Below, piece by piece: positions 46,660 to 58,429 of a DNA stretch of 64,000 nucleotides (positions within the stretch are counted from its first letter, which is position 1; the number at the start of each line of letters is the position of its first letter). The stretch comes from Coenobita brevimanus (Eukaryota; Arthropoda; Malacostraca; Decapoda; Coenobitidae): NCBI GenBank assembly GCA_032717465.1, contig CM064655.1, forward strand, positions 20,172,551 to 20,236,550, in the 5' to 3' direction. The position numbers were made by a program, and so were the translations under genes. Under the pieces are notes generated by a model, which searched no databases, was not told the DNA's origin, and saw only the letters and a list, made by a program, of their open reading frames with translations.

Positions 46660-48648
46660 ATGGCTGCCCACATGCTCGCTTTTGTGGTGGTGCTGTACTT
46701 GCTGCAAGGCCTCCTGCTGCTCTCTGCCCTCCTCTTAGTGTGTGTGATGATGGCCCCGCCTCCTGAGAAAAGGAAGAGAGTGGTGTTGACTCTGGAGAAG
46801 AAACAGGAGATATTGGAGAAAGTTGATGCAGGTTGGTCTTCTTCACGCATTCTCCGCGAGTTTAACCTGGCCCGGTCGACTTTGTTCGATATCAAGCGTT
46901 CCCGAGACAAGCTCATGCAGTACACGGCTGACTTCTTGTCGAGAAGCAAACGCAACGTGGAAAGGAAGGTTATGTTTACCCCCAAGTTTGCAGAAATCGA
47001 CCGATCCACGTTGATTTGGTACCGACAGCAACGTGCAGCTGGTGTGATGGTATATGGAACGGAGCTGAAGGCTGCTGCTGAGAAGTTTGCAAGGCTTCAC
47101 GACGCCCTAGACTTCAAGGCATCCGAGGGTTGGCTCTTCGCGTTCAAGTTGCGACATGGCCTTACTAACTGTAAAGCACATGGCGAAGCATTGGACGCTA
47201 ACGAGGATGGAGTTGACGAGTTTCGGCACAAGGTGAAAGGCTTGATCGACAGGGAGGGCCTCACTCTCGGTCAAGTCTATAACGCAGACGAAACTGGCCT
47301 ATTCTGTCGCTCGGTGCCAACGAACACTCTAGCCGATGAGACGGAGAGGCGTGTACCTGGCCGCAAGCTTTCTAAGGAACGGATATCTGCTTTGTGTTGT
47401 GCCAGTGCTAACGGCATGCACCGGCTTAAGCCCGTTATTGTTGGCCGTGCAAAGCAGCCTCGGTGCCTTCGTGGGGTGATGGATGTCCTTCCTGTCGTAT
47501 GGTACCATTCTTTGAAAGCATGGTTCACAGCTGTGATTTTCAAAGACTGGTTTCACCGTCACTTCGTCAAGGAGGTCATCCAGTACCAGACGAAGACACT
47601 GGGAATTCCTCGCGACCAGGTAAAGGCTCTCCTTCTCCTCGACAATGCACCTGCCCACCCGTGCGACAAGGACTTGGTTGCTGAGAATGGCCGTATTAGG
47701 TGCATGTTTCTGCCACCTAATACGACTGCTCTCATTCAACCCATGGACCAAGGAGTGATCGTGGCAACAAAGCGCCTGTACCGTCGGAAGTTCCTGGACG
47801 AGGTGATGGTTGTTTTCGAGGACAAGGACGAGCGCAGGGAGGGACGGGACACGCGAGGCAAGCGGACTTTGGAAAACCTTCGCCGCTACAACATCAAGTC
47901 TGCGCTGTACAACTGGGCTAGTGCATGGAAGGAAGTCCCTGTGAAAATTCTTGAAAATGGTTGGTCTCGTCTGCTTCTCGGAACAGATATGGAGTATGAT
48001 TTTCTAGGGTTTGACGTGGATGACTTCCATGCACGGCTACATACGCTCGGCGACGATGTTGATGTGGACAATGTTCGTGAGTGGTTGGACGACGACGAGG
48101 GCGATCCTGGGTATCAGACGTTGTCTGATATCGAGATCGCGTCTTCGGTTGCTGGTGTCAGTCCCGAACTTGAAGATTCCGACGACGAAGGCGATGATGA
48201 TGCGGACTCCTCTCAGCAGGACACTACTCCAGCCATCCCCAAGCTGAGCGCACTCCGGGAACATCTAGAGTTCGTCCTAGACTACCTGGAACACCCGGAG
48301 TGCGACAGGGAGATGGGGCCCTTGGGACTCGTGGAGGAAGTGCGTGTTTTCCGGCAGCGCATCATCAATCGCCAGAATCGTCGGTCCTTGCGTCAGTCAA
48401 CGATTGACAGTTTTTTCAGGCCCATGACCCCCATTGTGCCAAGCCCTGGTTCCACTCCGTTGCCTCCCCAAGACAGACCCTCATGCTCCGAGCCACAGCC
48501 CAGCACATCAGCTACAGTGGAGTCACCGCTCGATGTGAGTTTGGGGCTATCTTCAGAGTCTTCCGTAGTCGGTACGCCATCACCACGACCCAGCGATGCA
48601 CCCCTTGGTCGCCTGCCAGTGATACTCTCGGACTCTGACAGTGAATAA
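46660..48648 (+). CDS. Tigger-type pogo transposase, intact 662-codon frame
   Basis: Predicted to bind the element ends and to cut and paste the DNA in the nucleus. Residues about 37-88 are a CENP-B-type N-terminal helix-turn-helix (VVLTLEKKQEILEKVDAGWS, FNLARSTLFDIKRS). Residues about 100-178 are the second, Tc5/CENP-B-like domain (STLIWYRQQRAAGVMVYG, EGWLFAFKLRHGL). The DDE nuclease follows, with D210 in NADETG, D328 in LLLDNAPAHP and D363 in IQPMDQGVI (34 residues between the last two, within the Tigger range). The tail is acidic, then has QSTIDSFF (579-586), a match to the PCNA-binding PIP box, and ends VILSDSDSE. Residues 8-29 are hydrophobic and upstream of the first domain; ATG 46747 or 46750 (in MMAPPP, with A at -3 and G at +4) is a plausible real start. 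Length and domains are complete. Activity is unproven. Confidence 0.93.
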   Translation: MAAHMLAFVVVLYLLQGLLLLSALLLVCVMMAPPPEKRKRVVLTLEKKQEILEKVDAGWSSSRILREFNLARSTLFDIKRSRDKLMQYTADFLSRSKRNVERKVMFTPKFAEIDRSTLIWYRQQRAAGVMVYGTELKAAAEKFARLHDALDFKASEGWLFAFKLRHGLTNCKAHGEALDANEDGVDEFRHKVKGLIDREGLTLGQVYNADETGLFCRSVPTNTLADETERRVPGRKLSKERISALCCASANGMHRLKPVIVGRAKQPRCLRGVMDVLPVVWYHSLKAWFTAVIFKDWFHRHFVKEVIQYQTKTLGIPRDQVKALLLLDNAPAHPCDKDLVAENGRIRCMFLPPNTTALIQPMDQGVIVATKRLYRRKFLDEVMVVFEDKDERREGRDTRGKRTLENLRRYNIKSALYNWASAWKEVPVKILENGWSRLLLGTDMEYDFLGFDVDDFHARLHTLGDDVDVDNVREWLDDDEGDPGYQTLSDIEIASSVAGVSPELEDSDDEGDDDADSSQQDTTPAIPKLSALREHLEFVLDYLEHPECDREMGPLGLVEEVRVFRQRIINRQNRRSLRQSTIDSFFRPMTPIVPSPGSTPLPPQDRPSCSEPQPSTSATVESPLDVSLGLSSESSVVGTPSPRPSDAPLGRLPVILSDSDSE

Positions 48649-48983
48649 ACAGCAAGAACTTCTCCACTAGACCACACGGGAATTTTGAGTGTTGTGCAGT
48701 GAAAAAAACGGTGTGTTGTGTTAAGGTTTTCGAAATGAGAGAAAGACTCAGTGGAAACAAAATTTAACGTAACTAACCTTCTTTGTTTTGGCTTTAGAAA
48801 TTGAAAAGATTGGGAAAAGTTTATGTGCAACACGAAAGTTAACTGGACCATTATTTGGACTAAAGTGAACACTGTGAAGAGAACGGACATCTGTGTGTTA
48901 TTGACTAAGTTCAGTGCAAGACTTCAGGAAGCGTGTACTGCAAGTGCTTCAGGAAATCGTTCTTACTGTCAGAGTCCGAGAGG
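48625..48983 (+). repeat. 18 bp inverted repeat spanning the end of the transposase frame
   Basis: CTCTCGGACTCTGACAGT at 48625-48642 encodes the last residues before the stop. Its exact reverse complement lies at 48966-48983 in the 3' untranslated region. The same pair is present in T2 (about 49974-49991 and 50315-50332). It could fold a transcript into a long-loop hairpin over the stop codon, or be the trace of a local inverted duplication. Confidence 0.9.
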
Positions 48984-49432
48984 AGGCGGTTATTCATCGA
49001 GGTGGCCAGGGACTTGTTGTAAGTAGCCAGAATGTTTCATATTGTACTTTTTTCCATACTATACTTACCAGAATGTTTCATACTGTACTTTTTTCCATAC
49101 TATACTTACCTCATGCATGTGCAGTAGGAATGTGTTTTTCAGAGTTAGGCTAGGTTAGGGTCCATAAGTACCAGAATGTTTATTAATGTATGAACATACT
49201 TCTAAACCCTCATTTTATGTTTCTTTTGCATTTATTTCAGTCATTTATGTGCCTTATTGGTGTGATCTGGGTCTTAAATAGGTGCTATGCATGTCCGGAG
49301 GGAGTTGTATAGGTGTTTCTCTGAGTTAGGGTCCATAAGTACAAGTCCATAAGCTGGGGCCCAATATCCGGACGAAACCAATATCCGAACCTACCGATGG
49401 CTCTATTGATCCGGATATTGGAGGGGTTACTT

Positions 49433-49439
49433 ATATATA

Positions 49440-49470
<31 letters not shown>

Positions 49471-49486
49471 AGTAATCCCTCCAATA

Positions 49487-49524
<38 letters not shown>
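49433..49524. repeat. (TA)n spacer between T1 and T2, holding a stray TIR fragment
   Basis: Mostly TA dinucleotides. At 49470-49489 there is AAGTAATCCCTCCAATACTG, which is the first part of the T2 inner terminus followed directly by CTGTATAT. The spacer thus contains a truncated extra end of the same transposon. Confidence 0.9.
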
Positions 49525-49527
<3 letters not shown>

Positions 49528-52500
49528 TAATCCCTCCAATATCCGAATCAACAGAGCCATCGGTAGGTTCGGTTATTGGTTTCGTCCGGATATTGGGCCC
49601 CAGCTTATGGACTTGTACTTATGGACCCTAACTCAGAGAAACACCTATACAACTCCCTCTGGACATGCATAGCACCTATTTAAGACCCAAATCACACCAA
49701 TAAGGCACATAAATGACTGAAATAAATGCAAAAGAAACATAAAATGAGGGTTTAGAAGTATGTTCATACATTAATAAACATTCTGGTACTTATGGACCCT
49801 AACCTAGCCTAACTCTGAAAAACACATTCCTACTGCACATGCATGAGGTAAGTATAGTATGGAAAAAAGTACAGTATGAAACATTCTGGTAAGTATAGTT
49901 TGGAAAAAAGTACAATATGAAACATTCTGGCTACTTACAGCAAGTCCCTGGCCACCTCGATGAATAACCGCCTCCTCTCGGACTCTGACAGTAAGAACGA
50001 TTTCCTGAAGCACTTGCAGCACACTCTTCCTGAAGTCTTGCACTGAACTTAGTCAATAACACACAGAAGTCCGTTCTCTTCACAGTGTTCACTTTAGTCC
50101 AAATAATGGTCCATTTTAATTTTGTGTTGCACATTAACTTTTCCCAGTTTTTTTTTATTTTCCAAAGCCAAAATAAAGATGGTTAGTTACGTTAAATTTT
50201 GTTTCCACTGAGTCTTTCTCTCATTTCGAAAACCTTAACACAACACACCGTTTTTTTCACTGCACAACACTCAAAATTCCCGTGTGGTCTAGTGGAGAAG
50301 TTCTTGCTGTTTATTCACTGTCAGAGTCCGAGAGTATCACTGGCAGGCGACCAAGGGGTGCATCGCTGGGTCGTGGTGATGGCGTACCGACTACAGAAGA
50401 CTCTGACGAAAGCTGCAAACTCACATCGAGCGGTGACTCCACTGTAGCTGATGTGCTGGGCTGTGGCTCAGAGCATGAGGGCCTGTCTTGGGGAGGCAAC
50501 GGAGTGGAGCCAGGGCTTGGCACAGCAGGGATCACGGGCCTGAAAAAACTGTCAATCGTTGACTGACGCAAGGACCGACGATTCTGGCGATTGATGATGT
50601 GCTGCCAGAAAGCACGCACTTCCTCCACGAGTCCCAAGGGCCCCATCTCCCTGTCGCAGTCTGGGTGTTCCAGGTAGTCTAGGACGAACTCTAGATGTTC
50701 CCGGAGTGCGCTCAGCTTGGGGATGGCTGGAGTAGTGTCCTGCTGAGAGGAGTCCGCATCATCGTCGCCTTCGCCATCGGAATCTTCAAGTTCGGGACTG
50801 ACACCAGCAACCGAAGACGCGACCTCGATATCAGACAACGTCTGATACCCAGGATCGCCCTCGTCGTCGTCCAACCACTCACGTACATCGTCCACATCAA
50901 CAACGTCGCCGTGCGTACGTAGCCGTGCATGGAAGTCATCCACGTCAAAGCCCAGAAAATCGTATTCCACATCTGTTCCGAGAAGCAGACGAGACCAACC
51001 ATTTTCAAGAGTTTTCACAGGGACTTCCTTCCATGCACTAGCCCAGTTGTACAGCGCAGACTTGATGTTGTAGCGGCGAAGGTTTTCCAAAGTCCGCTTG
51101 CCTCGAGTGTCACGTCCTTCCCTGCGCTTGTCCTCGTCCTCGAGAACAACCATCACCTCGTCCAGGAACTTCTGACGGTACAGGCGCTTTGTTGCCACGA
51201 TCACTCCTTGGTCCATGGGTTGAATGAGAGCAGTCGTATTAGGTGGCAGAAACATGCACCTAATACGGCCATTCTCAGCAACCAAGTCCTTGTCGCACGG
51301 GCGGGCAGGTGCATTGTCGAGCAGAAGGAGAGCCTTTACCTGGTCGCGAGGGATTCCCAGTGTCTTCGTCTGGTACTGGATGACCTCCTTGACGAAGTGA
51401 CGGTGAAACCAGTCTTTGAAAATCACAGCTGTGAACCATGCTTTCAAAGAATGGTACCATACGACAGGAAGGACATCCATCACCCCACGAAGGCACCGAG
51501 GCTGCTTTGCACGGCCAACAATAACGGGCTTAAGCCGGTGCATTCCGTTAGCACTGGCACAACACAAAGCAGATATCCGTTCCTTAGAAAGCTTGCGGCC
51601 AGGTACACGCTTCTCCGTCTCATCGGCTAGAGTGTTCGTTGGCACCGAGCGATAGAATAGGCCAGTTTCGTCTGCGTTATAGACTTGACCGAGAGTGAGG
51701 CCCTCCCTGTCGATCAAGCCTTTCACCTTGTGCCGAAACTCGTCAACTCCATCCTCGTTAGCGTCCAATGCTTCGCCATGTGCTTTACAGTTAGTAAGGC
51801 CATGTCGCAGCTTGAACGCGAAGAGCCAACCCTCGGATTCCTTGAAGTCTAGGGCATCGTGAAGCCTTGCAAACTTCTCAGCAGCTGCCTTCAGCTCCGT
51901 TCCACAACCATCACACCAGCTGCACGTTGCTGTCGGTACCAACGCAACGTGGATCGGTCGATTTCTGTAAACTTGGGGGTAAACATAACCTTCCTTTCCA
52001 CGTTGCGTTTGCTTCTCGACGAGAAGTCAGCCGTGTACTGCATGAGTTTGTCTCGGGAACGTTTGATTTCGAACAAAGTCGACCGGGCCAGGTTAAACTC
52101 GCGGAGAATGCGTGACGAAGACCAACCCACATCAACTTTCTCCAATATCTCCCTCTTCTTTTCCAGAGTCAACACCACTCTCTTCCTTTTCTCAGGTGGC
52201 GGGGCCATCATCACACACACTAAGAGGAGGGCCGAGAGCAGCAGGAGGCCTTGCAGCAAGTACGGCACCACCACAAAAGCGAGCACGTGGGCAGCCATTA
52301 CGAAGAGCGTAGGTCCAGTCGCGGTGAGAGACAGGCGGGAAGTGGGGAGGATGCAGCGGCGCTCTATCGGATGTCGGAGGAATGACGAACCAAAACAATG
52401 CTCTCCCGCGGTGCACGCAGCAAGTTCAAATTACGGACGGCAAAAAATCAATTAAAAAAATTTTTTTTTGGGTTTTCGGACCATTTTGGGAATGTTGGAT

Positions 52501-52570
52501 CCCAGGACGATAAGGTCCGGGTAGTGGGGATGTTCGGTTATTGGGCGTCTGGATATTAGAGTGATTACTG
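49525..52570 (-). mobile_element. Tigger transposon T2, inverted near-copy of T1
   Basis: 3046 bp on the minus strand. The outer end CAGTAATCACTCTAATATCC (reverse complement of 52551-52570) is followed on the plus strand by TA and a long TA tract. The inner end reads AAGTAATCCCTCCAATATCC from 49525. It matches T1 across leader, frame and 3' region with scattered substitutions and small gaps. T1 and T2 together make a 6.2 kb inverted repeat with a 92 bp spacer. Confidence 0.92.
50311..52298 (-). pseudogene. Tigger-type pogo transposase, one frameshift (T2)
   Basis: Same protein as in T1, but a one-base deletion near 51900 (in the GVMVYGTELK region of T1) splits it. The first frame, 52298 to 51891, carries the CENP-B-type helix-turn-helix and part of the second domain. 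The second, open to 50311, carries the remainder and the whole DDE domain with all three aspartates (NADETG, LLLDNAPARP, QPMDQGVI), the acidic region, the PIP-like QSTIDSFF (50542-50565) and the same VILSDSDSE end. The hydrophobic N-terminal stretch includes a proline where T1 has leucine. Apart from the single indel it appears intact, so inactivation is recent. Confidence 0.92.
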
Positions 52571-52573
52571 TAT

Positions 52574-52662
<89 letters not shown>

Positions 52663-52665
52663 CAT
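52571..52665. repeat. (TA)n microsatellite
   Basis: Almost pure TA to 52665 with two C substitutions, directly abutting the outer end of T2. Confidence 0.97.
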
Positions 52666-52670
52666 ACACA

Positions 52671-52995
52671 ATGGAAGAGTTTACAATGGGAGAGTTGAGA
52701 GGTAGGATGGAACTGGTGTGTATTGGTGTTGTGATGAGGAGAGGTAGATTGAGGTGGTTTGGACATGTGGAGAGGATGGGGGATGATAATTGGGTGAGGA
52801 AGGTGAGAAGTGTTAATATTGGGGGTGGGGTTGTGAGGGGTAGACCGAGAAAGACATGGGACGAGGTCATTAAGTGTGACCTTAGGGTTAAGGGACTGAA
52901 CAGGGAGGCTGCAATGGATCGTGCAGCGTGGAGAGCCGCCATTAGGTGACCAAGGCCGACACATGCAAGCATGTTGGAGCCTTTAAAAAACGAAA
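52671..52995 (+). pseudogene. LINE family R, 3' fragment R4
   Basis: A 92-codon open frame (52671-52949) encodes the C-terminal tail of a LINE polyprotein: RLRWFGHVERMGDDNWVRKV, then RGRPRKTWDEVIKCDL, and AMDRAAWRAAIR at the end. The following GTGACCAAGGCCGACACATG to GTTGGAGCCTTTA is the 3' untranslated end found, inverted, at the 3' ends of R1, R2 and R3. An AAACGAAACG-type tail follows. It is 5'-truncated and cannot act on its own, though the remaining frame is uninterrupted. Confidence 0.85.
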
Positions 52996-53026
52996 CGAAA
53001 ACGAAACGATATGTATATGTATATAT

Positions 53027-53165
53027 AAAGTAATCCCTCATTTATCCAGACATAATAGAGCCGAAGGGATGTCCGGGTAGTGGCAAGATCCAGATAATGA
53101 ACACTATTCCCCAACCACACCCATACCCTACCTATGGTCACCTCCATCCAATACCTAACTTATTT
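53027..53165. mobile_element. Tigger-type terminal fragment
   Basis: AAGTAATCCCTCATTTATCC, AGACATAATAGAGCCGAAGG and GATGTCCGGGTAGTGG resemble the T1/T2 inner end and the element at 36130-36219. The matching second end is not found nearby, so it is a truncated copy or an element cut by what follows. Confidence 0.6.
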
Positions 53166-53180
53166 GCGTAGTACCTATCA

Positions 53181-53560
53181 GTGGTGGGCAGCGCAAACGA
53201 AGAAGGGCCTTGCGCAAGCCACAGTTCACTACCTTGCGCAAGCGCAAGTGCGCAATCTGACAAATATTTAGCTTGCGCAGTGTTGCAAAGCACAAGCACA
53301 AACCATTTGCATATATTTGTGGGAATTACTGTAAAATATTGAGATACAGTATTTAAATAAAATTGCATACTTACCTACTTACTTTTATTTATTATTATTA
53401 TTTTCTATTATTTGTAATTTGTGCAAGTGCGCAATCTAATATTCAGCTTGCGCAATGTCGCTACGCACTAGCACAAACTATTTGCATATACTTGTGGGAA
53501 TTACTGTAAAATATTGAGATATTTAAATAAATTAGCATACTTACTTTTATCTATTATTAT
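53181..53560. repeat. Imperfect ~170 bp tandem duplication with a hAT-like end
   Basis: Begins CAGTGGTGGGCAGCGCAAAC, which has the look of a hAT-family terminus. Two units (about 53230-53410 and 53412-53560) share GCAAGTGCGCAATCT, AGCTTGCGCA, CACAAAC-ATTTGCATATA and TTGTGGGAATTACTGTAAAA. No opposite terminus is seen, so a truncated MITE is my best reading. Confidence 0.55.
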
Positions 53561-53562
53561 TC

Positions 53563-54150
53563 TGTCTATCTATTGCCAGATGCTTTAATCCCGTAAGGAG
53601 TGGCCACTGGCCACAAACAAGCAACAAATCGCCTCCACGTTGCCCTGTCTCCCGCCATTTCATTGCCCTGCTCCCAGCACACACACCCATCTCTCATATA
53701 CTTCTCCACTCCATCCCTCCATCTCATCCTTGGCCCCCTCCTCCACCTCACTCACATACACTCTCCTCGTTAGTCTCTCACTCTCCATCCTCTCCACATG
53801 GCCAAACCACCTCAGTGTGTTTCTCCTAACACTACCTATCACATCCACATTCACACCACAATGCTCCTGCACTTCCTTATATGTCAGTCTGTCTCCATGT
53901 AACTCCACATCCACATCCACACTACAACACTCCTTCACTTCCTCATTTGTCAGTCTGTCTCTCCATGTAACTCCACATCCATATCCACACTACAATGCTC
54001 CTTCAATTCCTCATTTGTCAGTCTGTCTCTCCATGTAACTACACATGCTTCTCTCAAATAACTCATTTATTTCCACAGCTCTCACTCGTGACTTGTGTCC
54101 CTCCAACAAGGTCAAAGCTTCACTTCCCTACATTAGAGTTGGTATCACAA
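53563..54150 (-). pseudogene. RTE-like LINE, 3' fragment E
   Basis: Minus-strand 3' end of the A1/C1 family, with the GTCTATCTATTGCCAGATGC terminus and the LRWFGHVERM-coding block (frame 53660-53938). A 66-68 bp unit is repeated three times at 53841-54042, starting at 53841, 53907 and 53975. The fragment ends where a long TA microsatellite starts. Confidence 0.82.
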
Positions 54151-54154
54151 TACA

Positions 54155-55925
<1,771 letters not shown>

Positions 55926-55950
55926 ATATATATATATGCACACACATATA

Positions 55951-57258
55951 CAGTAGATGCTCAATTTAACGAACTAACTCAGCCAACCCATATTCTGTTT
56001 TCTCTTATTTTCTACAAAATTGAATTCCATAACTAAGGCTTAATATAAGGAAATCTTTCTTGGTATTTTGAGTCACTTTCTGCTAAATCCTCGAAGGCAA
56101 CGGTCAAGCCAAGTTACCGACAATGCACACACAAACCTAACAAACTATGCTCACACTCGGTGCTACACACAGCAGTCTGAACCCGTAATTAATACCCCCA
56201 CATAAATGCATTATTGTGTACATGTTAACAGTGATACATACAGTAATGACATAGTAATAAAATATCCACACATAAAGAATAAGGTGAGTATAGTAGTGAA
56301 CCAAACATATAGTAAATAGGGATAGCAAACTACAGTAAGGCTTTATTCCAAAAGTAGGGGTTCTGTACTTCCTGCAGAAATATGCCTGACACAGGTAGCC
56401 ATACTGGCCCTCCCAAACCTGTGTCAGGCCTTGGGGTGGTTTATTCACTTTAAGGGTCACCCTCCAACAACATTCGAGGTGGTACAGGGGTGACAGAGGG
56501 GCTGGGGAGCATCATGGATGTTGCACCAACTTTTCAATTATTTCCAAATTTCTGGGCAAGAGAAAGCCTCACCCTCTCCTTCTTTTCCTGAACCATAGGC
56601 CTGGTTTATAAAATCTTTGGTTCACTGGAGAGAGAGAGAAAAAAAAAAAAAAAAAAAAAAAACACAGAAGGCCACAATGCCAAGACAAAGCTGCACACAC
56701 GCTGAGCAGTTGTTTATTGTCGGGGGATCACATGAAGGCTGCACTGATGACTGCATGGGCCGAGCAACGCTGCCAAGTCCCCATCGCTACGGAGGCAGCA
56801 TAGCAGGGACATGTGGCAGCACCGCACACCGCTGCTCAGTGGAGTGTTTCCGTTATGGGTTCAAGGACATGCTCAATTTGTGGGACTCTTTCCGGTAATT
56901 CGGTGGTTTTTGGAACCCCTACACCCCGGTTGATGTGTATAACTGTCACGATTTTGGGTGTGGAGCAACACGGTTGACGTGTACAGCCGCAAGCTTCTTC
57001 CCGCCACCCTTTGAACCCACGACTGTTTTCTGCGACAACCACAGGGTAAGTAAATGCCCAAGGTATCCCACTGGCATGTTGCTCAATCTGGTAGAGTGTA
57101 GAGTGATGTCTCTCTCATCCTCCTCGTCCAATTCCACTTCCCCACGCTCGGGGCTGATTGGACTGTTGACTCCCATGAAAGTTGTGCCCATGCAGCCAGG
57201 GAAAGGGCTCAGTGACTGAGCAGGTGTGTGGGAAATTATAAATAGTAATCAGGTATGC

Positions 57259-57294
<36 letters not shown>

Positions 57295-58335
57295 TAAGTG
57301 AAATGTAAGATATTGTAAGTTATATCTAGTAAGTGTTATAAGTGTTCTGTAATAAGTTTTACAAGTGCAATGCAATAAGTGTTACTGTTTATGGTTATGT
57401 GTGAAACAGTGATTGGAAATACTTTGAGTAACCCTACTTGCTACATGAAAGAAAACCAAGAGTGTGTGGGCTAGAAAGAAAATGACCTGGTTGGCTATAA
57501 CTAAGTTCTTCACTCGTTACTCAGAAAATAATGGTGAATATGTGAATACGCATATTTTTTATGTGAAGTAAAAAAAATGTAGGTTGTGTATAACAGTAAC
57601 ATTTTCACGATGCCCCTGATTAGTACAAATTAGTCACAGATTTAGTACAAGTAATTACCCCACTCAACCATACTGCATGAAACAACCAAAGCATTTACTT
57701 CTCAGAGTGCAATTACCCATAATCGTGATGTTGAGTGCAAATATAAGTGCCGTAGTAAAGGAAAATTATTATAATTGATGCAAGAAGTGAGAACAGAAAA
57801 TCAAAGACCTATTCTTTTCCCACACACCTACGGGGCATAGGGGCACTACAAAACGAGCAGAAAACCATATGGACAGCCACATGAACAGGGTGATGACCCA
57901 TCCTTAGGATGGTGAGTAAGGAAAAGATGAAGATTGAGTGGAATATTCTGGGTTTCTCAAAGGAAGGCCGGGCAGTGTTACAATTACCACTCCGGTCAGC
58001 ACTGCCAATGCTAGCCAGCGAATCCAAGGTCACCGGCAATGACACATGATCGGAAACAGCCCGCCAAAGCATGGAAAACCAGTCATCTTTAACTTATCTA
58101 CTCATCGACAGGACCATCTGGAGACATGAAGATATTTTCATTTGAAAGAGGAAGAGTTGGTGAGTCTTATGTATCTTTAATTTTTTCTCTAGCAATTATA
58201 GTGCAGGGGTTAATGGAATTGAGCTCATTTTAACAGAAATTTTGCTTTAAATTGAGGGGAAAGATACTGGAAGAAAATTATTCTGTTATCTACGGCTTCT
58301 GCTAAATCTACATTTGTTAAATCGAGCATCTACTG
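55951..58335. mobile_element. 2.4 kb TA-flanked TIR element of unknown content
   Basis: The left end is CAGTAGATGCTCAATTTAAC and the reverse complement of the right end is CAGTAGATGCTCGATTTAAC. TA flanks both (55949-55950 and 58336-58337). The element is the right size for a Tigger, but I find no helix-turn-helix or DDE motif on either strand. Frames at 56617-56898 and 56935-57219 (plus) and 57809-58072 (minus) are unrecognised. It contains an A24-type run near 56640 and a T30 run near 57262. GTAAGT at 57046 could be a relic splice donor. Confidence 0.8.
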
Positions 58336-58429
58336 TATACTGGATATGTGTGTGTGTGTATATATATCTATATCTATCTATCTATTTATCTATCTATTTA
58401 TCTATCTATATACAGTATATGTATATATA

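Larger units (their letters stand above)
46386..49432 (+). mobile_element. Tigger (pogo superfamily) transposon T1, apparently complete
   Basis: 3047 bp. The left end CAGTAATCACTCTAATATCC follows TA. The right end in reverse reads AAGTAACCCCTCCAATATCC, with the terminal C changed to A. It carries one long intact transposase frame (46660-48648), about 270 bp of leader and about 780 bp after the stop. The leader contains a TTTTTTGCCGTCCGTAATTT block preserved in T2 and in the element at 5219-6297. Nothing downstream looks like a second gene. Its right end abuts a 92 bp spacer and then an inverted second copy. Confidence 0.92.
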
